Below are positions 33,351-45,572 of a DNA stretch of 64,000 bases, piece after piece; positions within the stretch are counted from its first letter, which is position 1, and every line of letters starts with the position of its first letter. Under the pieces are notes generated by a model. That model was not told the DNA's origin. It ran no database searches and saw only the letters and a program-made list of their open reading frames with translations. Made by a program: the position numbers and the translations under genes. Source of the stretch: Beverwykella pulmonaria (lineage: Eukaryota > Ascomycota > Dothideomycetes > Pleosporales > Melanommataceae); contig BCHH01000007.1 of NCBI GenBank assembly GCA_001599595.1, positions 2,002,719-2,066,718 of the forward strand. The letters are read 5' to 3'.

Positions 33351-34622
33351 GGAACCAATTTACGAGATAATGAATATTTCTTAGTCTATGCTTCAAGGAG
33401 ACCCTTTATCTTAGTTTAGCGTCAATGAGCAACTAAAGTGGATAGAACACCGCCAGACCAGCTATCAGTGCTATGCGTCCGGTTTTGACTCTTCTGTCAA
33501 ATGTCGCTCCGCACTTTCCATTTCTCACCTTCAAATAATTCATTGCTGTAGAACACCATGTACTTTGTGAGTTCTTCGCCCGCGCTGCATCTTTCTCTTG
33601 TCTACCCCTTGACCTCACTGACAAGAGGCAAATACGGAAGCAACGACTAGCGCACAATTCTCCCATCTTTCACTTATTGCCATACTCTTCACCAAACTTA
33701 ATACTTTCACCAACTCGACACACCACCCCGCACTCCATGTTTGGAGTTTGCCGACGCAACGCGTTATCGCCGTCGTCAGCTTGGTAACTTAGTTTCTATA
33801 TCTCTACTTGACTGCGACCGCACTCCTCTTCTTCCCTCCACGCCTGTTTTATGTACCAGTTTATGGATAGAGGGGCATTGTAGGAAGATAGATCGGATTA
33901 GATCATCACTGTTGTCCAATAGGGCTGTTGTAAATCTAATTACTTGAAATTGAACAGATACTATAAGCCTAGGATACCATACTAGTCACGTGGATATGCC
34001 ACTGACTATTCAAGTCCTGCGCATATATATGTAAGCCATAAATACACACACAATACAAATCTTCATATACCCTCGCCCTGCTTACACACATCCTCAAGCA
34101 ATTTCCTGCTATCAAAAAATCTCCTTTGCTTAAAGCGTTAGTCAAGATTGTGCGGTTATCCTTACATTACAGGTGCAATAACGTAGAGAATTGCACTGGG
34201 ACTAGCACAGTTGCGAAAAGACTGTCAGTAACTCTACCGGCTAAATTGACAATTTTCGATATCTCTACATTCCCACTGCTTCCATACCGCGATCGCAACC
34301 CTCAATAGCGTAACTTGCCTGCACAAGTCAGTTGAAGCTCTATCGTGGTTGTTAATCCGTGTCTGGTAAATATGTCGAGCCGTGCAGCTCAGTGAGACAC
34401 TCATAGTACAACGTCACGTGAAGGTATGGGCGACTGACGGAATTACGGGCAATGTTGGCGCACACTACACCCTCATTGGTGGAATTTAAATGGGACACAA
34501 CCTATTCTCCTCACTACACTTCTGCATTGCCGTGCAAGTATAGGCTTCGAATAAATAGTGTGTTCTGCAGTCTTTCTCCTTGTTCAAGTCTTTACTCATC
34601 CTAAATTCGAAATAGCTACGAG
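33351..34622. other. Intergenic with solo LTR
   Basis: Contains the solo LTR at 33962-34086. The last 250 bp are the likely promoter of the carboxylesterase. Other ORFs here have no support. Confidence 0.4.
33962..34086 (-). mobile_element. Small solo LTR, copy 4 of 5 (minus)
   Basis: On the minus strand it begins TGTAAGCAGGGCGAGGGTAT and ends CCTAGGCTTATA; the terminal CA has become TA. It is closest to the copy at 24665, sharing GAGGGTATATGAAGAT, the TG-rich tract and GGCATATCCACGTGACTAG. No clear target duplication. Confidence 0.75.
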
Positions 34623-36330
34623 ATGATGTTACTCCAGTGTTTCCTGCTCTGGGGCGCCGCCCTTTTCCCACCCGTATTTGCAACATCACCCGTCGTACAT
34701 TCAAAAGCAGGCATATACCAAGGTCGTCACCTCTTAGAGTTCGATCAAGATGTCTATCTTGGGATTAAATACGCCGACAAACCAATACGCTTTGCACCTG
34801 CGAAGCTCATCAAAAATACACCTACGAAACACTTCAACGCTACACAGTATGGCCTCGACTGCCGAGGTTACGGATCAGATACCAATCTGCTTGTTGCCGG
34901 AGGGTGGACGCATATGGGAGAGGACTGTCTGCATTTGAACATTGTGAAGCCAAGGACCAACAAAACGGATCTCCCGGTATTGCTGTGGATCTATGGCGGT
35001 GGATGGCAGCAAGGTTCGACGAGCGACCCGCGATACAATATGAGCTATATTGTCAAACAATCTGTTCTCAACAAGAAGCCCGTGATTGGCATCTCGATCA
35101 ACTACCGTATGGCAGCGTTTGGTTTCATCTACAGCAACGAAATCAGAGAGACGGGGAATCAGAATCTGGGCTTGCGTGATCAGAGGCTTGCGCTCAAATG
35201 GGTAAATCAGCATATCTCATCTTTTGGCGGCAATCCTAACAAGGTGACTATCTGGGGAGAATCGGCTGGTGCATATTCAGTCGGTGACCACATTAATGCC
35301 TATGATGGTGATACGGAGGGTCTTTTTCGCGCTGCAATCCTAGAGAGTGGAGGCGCGGTTGGCGCACCACTCAATGGAACAGAGTGGTACCAGCATATGT
35401 ACGATAATTTGACAGAGTCTGTCGGTTGTACTGGAGCTGCCGATACGCTCCAGTGTCTTCGCGATGTACCATATGAGACGATATCTGCCTATGGATATCA
35501 GGGCTTTGAATGGTTTCATGTCATCGACGGATCATTTATCCCAAGATCTGGTCAGCAGTCTCTCGTCCAGGGCAAATTCGCGAAAATTCCCATTATCCTC
35601 GGCACAAATACAGATGAAGGATTTGGTGTCAGCGGCGTCAACACCGACGAGCAGGCGGTAAACCAAATTATGCACTCGAAGCGATGGAATATAAATGAGG
35701 AGGAGGCCAAAAGACTGCTAGAGCTGTACCCAAATAATCCCGTGCTTGGGGAGCCATATGGCTGGGGCAATCGCACATGGCCAGAGAACGGACTGCAGTG
35801 GAAGCGGTACCAGAGCATTGCAACGGATCTAACCATGTTTGCGCCTCGGAGATTGCTCGCGGAGGAGATGAGCAGGTATGAGAATGTCTACTCGTATAGA
35901 TGGGACGCGCCAAAGTTCAACAACACACCGAATACCATCGGCATTAACCACTTTTCGGAGGTAAGAGGGCAAAGATTAGCCTCTTAAGTGTTTAGTTGAC
36001 ACTAAGCAGATCCCCTTCGTGTTTGGAAACACAGAGCAGCAAATTACACCACTGGGTAACAGCTCAACGAATGTTGAGCTCTCAAATCTAGTTGGTAGGA
36101 TGTGGACGTCCTTTGCTTATGGCCTGAATCCGAATGACCATGGTGGTATGTATGTCTCCGCCAGGCGTTATGATAACTGACTAGTGGTCCTTCCAGTTCT
36201 TGGGGTTGCACTATGGCCACAGTACGGAAGTAGTGCGGCCAACTTCGTCTTTCGCACGGACAAAAGCTATGTTGAGGATGATAATGACCGAATAGAAGGT
36301 GTATCTTATATCAACAGCCTTGTAAGATAG
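34623..36330 (+). CDS. Secreted type-B carboxylesterase/lipase
   Basis: Exons 34623..35960, 36010..36145 and 36197..36330 give 535 aa. Signal peptide (MMLLQCFLLWGAALFPPVFA), then an alpha/beta-hydrolase of the carboxylesterase type B family: EDCLHLNIVKP, oxyanion hole YGGGW, nucleophile elbow GESAGA with Ser214, the acid-side element GTNTDEGFG, and a histidine element NHFSEIPFVFG made across the first intron. That intron ends in a tandem acceptor AAGCAG. Using the second AG gives SEIPFVFG, which fits the family; the first would add a Q. Several N-glycosylation sites (NMS, NLT, NGT, NRT). Likely hydrolyses ester substrates outside the cell. Converges on the LysM gene. Confidence 0.9.
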
Positions 36331-36717
36331 CCTGAAGCGACCCGGAGCGTAAAATCTTATGTAAGACAAGTTCGGCTGTATTTGCGACCAAGAAATTAGC
36401 TAGTTTACTTGCCTCCTGTCGTAAATAAAAATGAAACAAGTAGTATTAGAGGGCAATATCAATATTAAGAGAGATAGCCAATCACTAGGAAAACACGCCT
36501 GAAAAATGCCGCCTGACTTCCAATAATGCAATTTAATACAATAATAACAGTTTCTTTCCGCTATGCCAACAATGCCGAGAAACAACTGAAACCTTTGTAG
36601 CGAACGTGGATCAAAAGGGTAGCTAAGCCTAGATGTAAAACTCCCCAACGCCTACGCTAAGAATTTCTCAGGTGCTTCCTACGATCCTTTCCGTCGGCTC
36701 GGTCGATGAAAGAAAAC

Positions 36718-37411
36718 CTAGATGCGGGCGCAATACCAATAGCCTGCAAGCATGTTCAAGCACGTTGGTCCGACATCCGGATTCCAAGACATGAAGTCAT
36801 TGACGTTGACACCCTTCTCGTTGGCAATCTTGAGACAATAATCTCCCCATTGTGCTTGGTAGTATTCCTTACAATTCTCCCTGACATTTGGTTGATGTGG
36901 CTCTGGAATGGGGTTGACACAGTCAGTGACATGGACGCAGTACTTGCAATTCGGAACTAGATTATCGCATGATGGATTGTGGATCGATGGATTGTACTCG
37001 TAAAGTTGGTTCAGACTGAGTCCCGGATTTTGATCGACGATGGCGTAGCATATGTCGCCACTCTTAACCTCGTAGAACTTGTCGCAGTTGGAAGCGTAGT
37101 CGTTGGGACATTCTCGCGGGTCCGTCGCAACACAATAGGAGCATCCTGAATACATGTTGTTGCAGCTAGGGTTGTTGATAGATGGATTTAGCTGGTAAAA
37201 AGTCTGTAGCGAGATCCCGTTTGCGTCGGCAACTGACTGGCAGGTACCGGAGGTGACGAGGTAGCCTTTCGTACATTCGGCGATGAGGGCTGGACAAGAC
37301 CAGTCCCGTCGGATGACAGAGGCAGACTTCGAAATATTAGTACTCAATAGATAGAAGATATTTAACGATACCCACCGTTACTCCGAGAAGTGCTGCGGTT
37401 AGAAGCTTCAT
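36718..37411 (-). CDS. Secreted three-LysM protein (effector-like)
   Basis: Complement of exons 37376..37411 and 36718..37326; 214 aa. The 12-codon first exon supplies the start of the signal peptide (MKLLTAALLGVT|SASV). Three LysM units follow, each with a typical NPSI/NPDV core and paired cysteines: about residues 30-75 (SGTCQSVADANGISLQTFYQ), 90-140 (VKSGDICYAIVDQNPGLSLN) and 160-214 (AQWGDYCLKIANEKGVNVND). LysM binds N-acetylglucosamine polymers. Small secreted LysM proteins of plant-associated fungi shield or hide chitin, and no catalytic domain is present here. About 390 bp separate its 3' end from the carboxylesterase. Confidence 0.92.
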
Positions 37412-39604
37412 GACGAGGTTGTTGATATTAGATGCTGGTATGCTGAAACTTTGTTCGATATTCGATGTTCGAAATTTGATGACTGAGTAGTGGTGACTGG
37501 TATAGTGGATCCTTCATGAATTTATACCCTGTTCTATTCCCCTGATATTCGCATCTCATGACGTGGTATGCTTTTAGGTGGCGTTTGAAGCCTTGCTAAG
37601 TTCTATCTTGATCGTGACAGCCTCAGCTACACTTCTGTGCCACTCCATTAAAGGATTTGGAATACGTAAGAGGTTTTAGTGGATGAATATTGTATTGCAA
37701 CATCGTGTTTGATGCACCGCCCATATACTAAAATTGGTGGTCTGAGCCCATGAACTCTTACAACGTGATACGGCCTGGTCAATCTATTTCATCGGAAATC
37801 ACTGTTCCCTTGTGGCTCATCTCGGGGGCGAGTGGCTAGAGCCCGGGACAGTAGCGTGATATCTTCTACTTTGAACAAGAGCATCCAACCTCTGCGCGAT
37901 CCTATAGCTGTGGGTTGCTATTTGTGGTGCCGTGGTCTGACCTCGAGATGGTATAGTGTTTTTGCGAATCAGACCTTGGCTGCCGCTTGCTCGCCTCCCA
38001 GGGTGCGTGCCACGTGGCTTACTCGCGATACGAACTATATTGCAGCTGCTATAGATTTTGTAGTCACCAACCCTTTTGCGTTCACACAATAAGCCAATCA
38101 GATATACTACCTAACATTCCCTGCTGCTCGGCTCATTAGACGAACGCGGAAGATGTTGTGGTGTCGAAGCGAAGCCAATATAAAGAACTGTTGATTTTTT
38201 CCTCAAAAATAAGGCAATAGACCATCTCTTCCTCTAAACATAGTGACTCCTCTCTTATCCTTCGTTACTGCAGCCAGGCTATCGACAAAATCCCACTTTC
38301 GCACCTCCAAACTCTTCGGCTGCCGCCCAAATATCCTTGATGCCAAGGTTATGTTCATTGTTCTATGCCTACCTCAGCTATGTTCAGCGATATTATCTCT
38401 GCCAGCGCCAGCACATCGACATTTTTTTTAACTGAGCTTTGCGATTTCTCTCTCTAGCAGCATTCCATCACGTGATAGCACACCGGCATCGAATAAAGCG
38501 TCCAGCATCCGCCGATTGATCTCTGTCATCAGTACGTGGCCCTCGATTGGTAAGATAACGAATTTATTGTTTGAGGCTATGTAGCCCACGCCACAGTCGC
38601 TACGTTCGAGAATAGTATGTACGAGTAGAAATACCAATGGAGTGCATCCAGTCAAAGTTCGCTGTGTCGGGTTTGACGCCATATCCATTTTTGATAGCAT
38701 AACAGTTGCACACCACCTGCGACTGCGGCCGCGAGCTCACCTACTTTAATCGTTCCATTCACGCTGCAGCTGTGTCGGGTGGCGTTTTGCGCCAGGAGAT
38801 GTGAGGATCCTAAGCGCTAGCCGTCCGACCCATCCTCGATGAAGTAATCGACGAAAGCTTAGACTATTGATTCAATAAAGCTAGGACAACAAGATGTCCA
38901 TGATAATCTCGTTTTACGATACTGTGTCTACGAAGAGGCGCGGTATCAGACGAGTATCCGGGATTGTTGAAGATATTGGTGGCCAACCCGCTTTAAGTTA
39001 GTATAGTTCCATCCATGTAACCTGGCGCACTAGAGGTGAGAATTATCTCGCTCATATTCAAGGTGGTGTGGTGGTACAAAGGTTTGAGTGGGCTACGAAA
39101 TATCGTGTGACGTGTCATGGCTTACGTGTAGATTCAGGTCCGTCTGCGTATATCCTAGTATTGGCCACCCAATACTGAACATGGTCCTCAACGTTCCCCA
39201 GCTGACTCTGGCTCCTTCTTCAACTATCTAGTGACACAGAACGCTTTTCATAGCCAAAACCGCTTTATAAATAAAAAAGAAGTGCTTACCCTCTCCGTAT
39301 ATATGCACTTCTGGGCAGACTCGTCATCACATCCAGGAAGATAAAACGTCGAGATTACTATCCAGTTACTATTCGTTCATCCTGATATTTATTCATATGT
39401 CGAAGTGCAGATATGGGCGTAGGATCGATCTGTTCGAGGATGTTGTGAGCCTATTGCAATGGTAGTACCTTTTGGATGTGGCGTAGCTTCGGCCCGTCCC
39501 GCGGCTAGGAGAATTGAGTTCGCATTAACGAAACTTAGTTCGTTTTTCTATTCAACACTTGAAATAGTACTCCTTTTCCTTCTTCGACTGCCGAATTTTT
39601 ATTG
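37412..39604. other. Gene-poor interval (2.2 kb)
   Basis: Promoter side of the LysM gene (TTTATACC at about 37521), then no supported gene. A 90-codon minus ORF at 38428-38700 (begins MLSKMDMASNPTQRTLTGCT, contains VFLLVHTILERSDCG) reads more protein-like than its surroundings but I recognise no family, so it is noted only. Confidence 0.4.
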
Positions 39605-40790
39605 GAAATCATTAACATGAAACACCCTTGGAAGAAAATCGCACCTGGAAGATTCAGCAGGCATCTCGACAATTCAGAGCAATCCGTCAAGGCCGTCGCA
39701 ATTACGTTCAGGCACCTCGGGACACAAAAGAATTGGGTATTGAACGTCATTCCCAATGTATCTTTTGTCAGTGCACCAAACTTAGTTGTTGAAGTTCTGC
39801 ATTCAGCGTGGTTGAAGATTCGTTACTTCTATCCCTTCATTGCTGCATTTCTCCACCTCGGAGAGAACAGATTCGAGGATGACATTTCCAATGATTCAGC
39901 CTTTTAATAATCGCCTTCCGTGTCCTTTATTTTTCATAAGGACGACACAGTTGTTTAGTTTCTGCTGCGGGCTGGATGGATGGGATTCTCCTCATTCCAC
40001 TACTTTTCGCGGTCTTCCAAGATCCTCATGCATACGCACCACTGGCGAATAAATGGAATTAGGTTTTCCATATCATCAGGTTACCTGGGTAGTAAGCAAA
40101 ATAAAGTATATCTCGTTCCCGTAGTCGAAGCTTGAAGTGCTTTCACAGGCACACCTAGCCAAAAGCATGGCCATCGCAGCCGCTGTTAATGTCTTTCTCA
40201 GAATTGCAATCTAGGAAAAGGCACAAAAATCACAACTAGTTGGGAACTTCACCACTTTGGCCTTTTTCAATTACCTCAAGCACCTTCCTGCTCCATACTG
40301 CGACGTTCGGCATACCCCATATAAGTCCGGATGTTCGGCATGTTGTTCTCTCTTCTACTAGCAGACTTCGCCACGCAAGCGGCTACCTGGGAGAAGATCT
40401 ACTAACGGCCCATCGCGCAGGACGCCTTCCTGTGTTTGGCTCCACGAAAGCTTTTGCCGTCTAATAGCTAGCGCATTCGGCGCTCTACCTCCACCGGACG
40501 TTCTCCTGCCGAATTATCCACAGCTCAGTAGTATCAGGCTGGTAGGTGGGAAAATATGTCAGAAGTATGATGAGGAATATGAGTCACAGTGGATCGAGTG
40601 GAACCTGTGTTGGATTCTATGTTCCATTTTCTTTTCAATGGTGTACTCCACATTATTGCATGCTGCAGTGAGAACTGGAGCGTATAGAGTGCTTTTTGCA
40701 GCGCATCGGGGAGCTACTTATGGATGGCATGGGCGTCGTATGAACTGCCTATGTTTGCGCGATAGCTTTTGATAGATGATAGCTTGCAGG
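39605..40790 (+). pseudogene. Decayed CAT-like (trichothecene acyltransferase-type) gene
   Basis: From 39620 one frame reads PWKKIAPGRFSRHLDNSEQS, NWVLNVIPNVSF and AWLKIRYFYPFIAAFLHLGE, as at the N-terminus of fungal chloramphenicol-acetyltransferase-like acyltransferases. After stops, a second block at about 40010-40060 reads SRSSKILMHTHHWRINGI, matching the family's active-site-like HxxxDG region with N for D. Weaker blocks follow (WIEWNLCW near 40590, GATYGWHGR near 40715). Frames shift between blocks, so the gene is dead. These enzymes acylate small molecules such as sesquiterpenoids. Confidence 0.6.
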
Positions 40791-41159
40791 ATTCATAACA
40801 GCATATTTCTGGTTGTAATCGATATCGTCCCAAACTCCTCATGATTCATCAGTATAACAAATCCAAAGTGGCCTTTATAGAAGGCCCATCTGTGATGTCA
40901 AGGTCGTCCGAGTCGCTATGAAAATTATGACCCATTTGATCGCCCACTTCAAAATCAAAAATGTCCCTCCGAAAGGCACTCCGCATGACGTATTGACGCC
41001 CTTGCCTTTTTAGAATGTTGCAGTGTGTTGACTTTTGCTAAACCTACCACTCATCTCATAGCGTCGGCATCCTTCGCGTCATTGTCCACGTGTTCCTACT
41101 CATCACCTTCATCGCCGTCATTCTTATTATTAGATTCTTGGACCTCACACTATTCGAGA
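40791..41159. other. Intergenic
   Basis: Short interval between two relic genes. Nothing recognisable. Confidence 0.3.
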
Positions 41160-41730
41160 CATACACGGAGCACGGAGCACGAAGTCTTTGCCAATGAGCT
41201 CATTGAGAATTCAATTTCGATTTTGGCAGCACCACCCTTGTTGTGGTGATAATGATAGACTCGATTCTAGGGCAGTTCTTGAGGTTGGCAGGGAAGGCCT
41301 TGGTGGTGATCTTGCGGATGGAAAGAAGTTTGATGTTTTTTGAAATTGGGATAGGCTTTTGCAAATATTTCAACTGCTTCGACGGTGAAGTTGGGTCTGC
41401 CGGCAATGAAAACGCGCAAGCTGTTTCGGATTCCCGTGTCGGCGCTCGCGAATTCATCCAAATGCGAATTGTAAAAGTAAGAAATGTGGAGTGGAAAGAT
41501 TTTTCCTAACCATCATAAGGGCCCTCTTGCTCTTGAATCTACATATTTCATACGAACTCACCTGGCGAATACCTAGTATGGTAGCTCCTTCGGCTCTCCT
41601 CTCTCTGCGTCTTTGCCGATCCTTTTCTCTATTTCTCTTCTTCGGAGGCATGACTGGAGGCGGTTCAATCGAAAAGATAGCTGTCAATAAGAGGCGAGGA
41701 GCTTGAGAATTGACTGGCTCTGCCACCCAT
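41160..41730 (-). pseudogene. Possible F-box/LRR-type gene relic
   Basis: Minus-strand pieces in different frames: MPPKKRNREKDRQRRRERRA with GATILGIRQ and a GTGAGT after it (about 41650-41563), then FTVEAVEIFAKAYPN, LLSIRKITTKAFPANLKNCP, RIESIIITT and GGAAKIEIEFS. The last blocks look like leucine-rich repeats near the end of fungal F-box proteins, with frame changes between them. It could be a gene whose introns I misplace. Assignment is tentative. Confidence 0.3.
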
Positions 41731-42203
41731 GCGTTGAGGCTAGTTTACTCGCACGTCCTCTTCATACGGGCGATGCACAGGGACGGTGCAACTGTATATA
41801 TTGACTCGATTAACTTCGAAGTCACCCTGGGCGTAGCTACATTCATAGGTGGTCGTTCGTCTTTCGCCTCGGTAGGAAAATCGTACGCGGTTTATCATAT
41901 CGTCAGCCCGCATCGAAGCATCAGTCTAGCAATCATGAGCCGTCTCCCTAATCGCAAGCCTAAACTCCATCGCAATCATGCGGAATTAGATCTTGTACGA
42001 CTGTTCGGCACGTGTGAAAATAATTGATCGGAGCAGGAAACCAGTTTCATATTCAGGCTGACTTGAAATTATTAAGCTGTTTCTTTTGGATTGAAGAATT
42101 AAGGTCAGTACTCTTGCGATACATGATAGCACAGCTTCTTCTTGACTTTACACTGACCAAGGATGTGTTACCGTTGCACATGTCTCCTCGCCCTCTTGAT
42201 CCG
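41731..42203. other. Intergenic
   Basis: Two plus-strand ORFs of 87-105 codons without family features. No call made. Confidence 0.3.
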
Positions 42204-42851
42204 CTATGCCAACTGGGTCGACAGAGCGGTGACTTGATCCAACAAGGTCTGACTCTCTCCCTTTGCGTTACTCAAGACCTTTCCTAGCAAATGCTCGACC
42301 GTCTGTCCTGGATCCGTGATAGCAGTACCCTGGGCAGTCTTCACCCTCGCCACTTGGAAGGAGAGAAAGAACTTGGGAACCTTGATAGCCAGACTGCCAC
42401 TCTCGCTCCTAATGCCAGCTTCAGTAGCAACGTACACATCCAGTTGGGACTGAAGTGTGGCTAGATCGGTATTGGCAACGGGATTCGCAGTGGCGAAGGT
42501 ATCCAAAGCGAATTGGAGAGGGGTGGACTTTGAGTTGGCGAAGTTGATCGAAGAGAAGGAGGTTCCGGCTGAGGTGACATCGGGAACGGTGCCAATGGTC
42601 TTAACCGACGCGTCGCAGGTTATGGTGTTGGCGAGACTGTCGGCGGCGGCCTGAGTTTCTGCCGGGAGTGCGGTTTTGCCCACGATGAAGCAGAGGGCAT
42701 TTTGGCGGGGATGCAGGGGAACGGCCAGGTTGAGGGGCGCTAATTGGGATAGTTAGTTGAGAACGGAGAGGTCAGAGGCGATGTGCATACCAGAAATAGC
42801 ATGGCCTGCGAATAGGCTGAGAGCGGTGAGGGTGGCTGTGGAGAGGTACAT
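42204..42851 (-). CDS. Small secreted hypothetical protein
   Basis: Complement of exons 42791..42851 and 42204..42739; 198 aa. Signal peptide MYLSTATLTALSLFAGHAIS, then a dibasic-like site (LHPRQ) and a 160-residue A/T/S-rich domain with two cysteines in all (NALCF and ITCDASV). No known domain. The intron GTATGC...ATTAG completes the signal peptide. Without it the ORF would lack a secretory start. Length and composition fit the many conserved small secreted proteins of Pezizomycotina. Confidence 0.75.
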
Positions 42852-43651
42852 GTTGGATAGTTACCGTGCAAGCTAAGTGAGCTGGATGAAAGAATGAAAT
42901 TGACTGGTCTACAGCGAAAGAATGTAAAATATAACTGAAACGAGGGAACCAATACACGATCAACGCTGAGGAGCCCAAATCTCACGATACCTCCGACGTC
43001 TTTATACTCAGATCGATTGTCCCAGACATCTTCGATGCCCCCCGTAAGAGCCGTTAGAAACGGCTGTCATAACCCTGTCATTCCGTTTGCGGCTCCTTGG
43101 CGGGATGCCACAGGCCACAATGTGACATATGGGCAGGGCTGCTACAAAGGTCACGATGCGAAAAGGCAAGTGGAGGCTAGACGTGATGATGGTGAGGCGG
43201 CGTTGCGACTCCACAGGTTTGAGGATGATGGCAGGGGTGGATCCGCAGGGGTGTTACCTGGGTGGGCTGAGATCTCAAGAGGCACAAGCGCCCTGGCTCC
43301 TTGTTGTGATGTGAGGGGCGGGACTTGCGATGGAAAGTTTCACTTCACTTTTCTACTCTTCTCGGCTCTCTACGTTTGTCGATTACTGAACTCGATGGAT
43401 TTGAAGGTGGATGGTGTTGTCTTGTGTTGGCCCAATCAGCCAAATGCCGGTTCCCGTGGATTCCCGTGACCGTGGCCCGAGATACCTCGGCAGCCCCACA
43501 ACCGTTTAAGCTGCTCTCCGCGCCCTCCACAATTTAGATAGCTCTTTCACATTTCACGTCGCCTCACACCTCAATTCCGCCTCAATCCCTTCTCTATCCC
43601 TCGTCAATCCGTCGTATCCTCTCCTGTACTGCCATTTCTACACATTTCATC
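42852..43651. other. Divergent promoter region
   Basis: Between the secreted protein (minus) and the thiolase (plus). The last 150 bp are C/T-rich (CCTCACACCTCAATTCCGCC), typical of a fungal 5' leader. No coding feature accepted. Confidence 0.4.
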
Positions 43652-44951
43652 ATGACGGAAAGACTAAAGGCCATTGTCTCGCACATGTCGCCGTCAAAGA
43701 GCGGCGTTTCGGCCATGTAAGGTACCTCTGCACATGACTTAATCCCAACCGCTGACACCGCACAGCACCACCAAGAACCCCGACGACATTGTCATCACCC
43801 TCGCGATCCGCACGCCCCTCACCAAGGCCTTCAAGGGCGGCTTCAAGGACACGCCGCTCGATGGCATCGTGGTCAAGCTGCTGAAACAGGTCGTCGCGCG
43901 CTCCAAGCTCGATCCGGCCCTCGTCGAGGACATCTGCCTGGGCAATGTGTCCGACGCAAAGGCCGCCTACTACTGCCGCGCCGCGATGCTCGGCGCGGGC
44001 TTCCCCGTCACCACCTCGGGCTCCTCGGTCAACCGCTTCTGCAGCTCCGGGCTCAAGGCGGTGCAGGACATCGCCAACCAGATCTCGACCGGCTCCATCG
44101 AGATCGGCCTCGCGCTGGGCGCCGAGTCCATGACGGTCGGCGGCGACCGCCTCGAGCGCCCCTTCTTCGGCGAGATCCTCGAGAACCAGGACGCCGCAGA
44201 CTGCATGCAGCCCATGGGCCAGACATCCGAGAACGTGGGCAAGGAGTTCAACATCACGCGCGAGATGCAGGACCGGTTCGCGACGGAGAGCTACCGGAAG
44301 GCCGAGGTCGCGCAGAAGGCCGGCTGGACGGAGGACGAGATCGTGCCGATCAAAGTCACCATCAAGGACCCCAAGACGGGCGAGGAGAAGGAGGCCACGC
44401 TGACCAAGGACGAGGGGCCGCGGTGGGGGACCACGTTCGAGGCACTGAACAAGATCCGCCCGGCTTTCATGCCCCACGGGGACAAGTCGACGGGCGGCAA
44501 CTCGTCGCAAGTGACGGATGGTGCGGCTGCCGTGCTGCTCATGAAGCGCTCCAAGGCCGAAGAGCTGGGCCAGCCCATCATGGGCAAATTCGTCGGCGCC
44601 ACGGTTGCGGGCCTGCCGCCTCGCATCATGGGCATTGGGCCCTCGGTCGCGATTCCCAAGCTGCTGTCCAAGTTCAACCTGACCTTGGACGACATCGACC
44701 TCATTGAGATCAACGAGGCGTTTGCTTCGATGGCTGTATATTGCCAGGACACGCTCAAGATTGACCCCGCGAAGCTGAACGTGCGAGGGGGTGCGATCGC
44801 GCTTGGACACCCTCTTGGATGCACCGGTGCGAGACAGATCGTGACGGGGTTGAGCGAGGCGAGGAGACAGAAGAAGAAGATTTTGTTGACCTCTATGTGC
44901 ATTGGGACGGGCATGGGCATGGCGGGGTTGTTTGTCAATGAGCAGCTGTAG
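43652..44951 (+). CDS. 3-ketoacyl-CoA thiolase, probably peroxisomal
   Basis: Exons 43652..43716 and 43766..44951 give 416 aa. Thiolase features: NRFCSSGLKAVQDIA with nucleophile Cys114, the NEAFAS element, GGAIALGHPLGCTGAR with the catalytic His (about residue 361), and a second cysteine in SMCIGTGMG near residue 398. The N-terminus carries RLKAIVSHM (residues 4-12), close to the PTS2 peroxisomal signal RLx5HL, with M in the last position. Catalyses the last step of fatty-acid beta-oxidation (thiolysis of 3-ketoacyl-CoA). Third codon positions are strongly G/C, far above neighbouring genes, as expected for a highly expressed housekeeping gene. A large antisense ORF on the minus strand is a by-product of that bias. 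Confidence 0.95.
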
Positions 44952-45572
44952 GGGACCAAGAGCTGATTTGTGCATATTGTAAATTTTGAAAACATTGTGA
45001 ATTACCTTTCTCTGCCATGGCCGACATGGTAACCCGTCTGTCATGCGCCTCTATTGACACTACTCAAATGGCCCGATTCTCTCAGGTCTGGGGAGGTCAA
45101 CGCCAAGCTCTACTATTTTCGGAAATGAGCCTGACCCCGCCCCGAAGGAGGCCTAGGAGGTCCAGGAGGATCCGCGCTGCTGCCTTGAAAAAGTAGCGTC
45201 CGAGCTTTATCTCGAGGCGATGCTAGGAAACCCCAAGGCGCGCATCTGCTTCACTCCTATTCCCTCGACGCATAATTTCCTCGGCTGTGAAAGTTCACAT
45301 TGTTTTGTTGTTGCAGCAGGTGAAAGACTGATCACGTGTCTTCGTGTGTCTTAGACATTGTCAGTTGCTGCGCCTTGCGGCACGGATAAACCTATCGTTG
45401 TCCCCCCCATCCAACTCGAGATTAACTTCTTACACTTCTTGCCTCGTATCCCCCGAGTCCTTTGCATTCGTTCTTTTCCCTTTTCCCTTTGCCACCTGTG
45501 ACGCAAGTCAATTCGACCAACCTTAATCCAAATACTTCACGTCCCTGGAATCAATATATCAGGCGAAGGAAA
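44952..45572. other. Intergenic
   Basis: 3' flank of the thiolase and pyrimidine-rich leader of the next gene (TTCTTTTCCCTTTTCCC, about 45470-45489). No other feature. Confidence 0.4.

Noticed and set aside
37817..38092. Fully overlapping ORFs on both strands
   Set aside because: Neither has a domain or splice context; likely chance open frames in a GC-richer patch.
43650..45044. 464-codon minus-strand ORF opposite the thiolase
   Set aside because: It is the antisense shadow of a gene with very high G/C third positions. Its composition (R, L, H, D, G) has no family pattern, while the plus strand encodes a clear thiolase.
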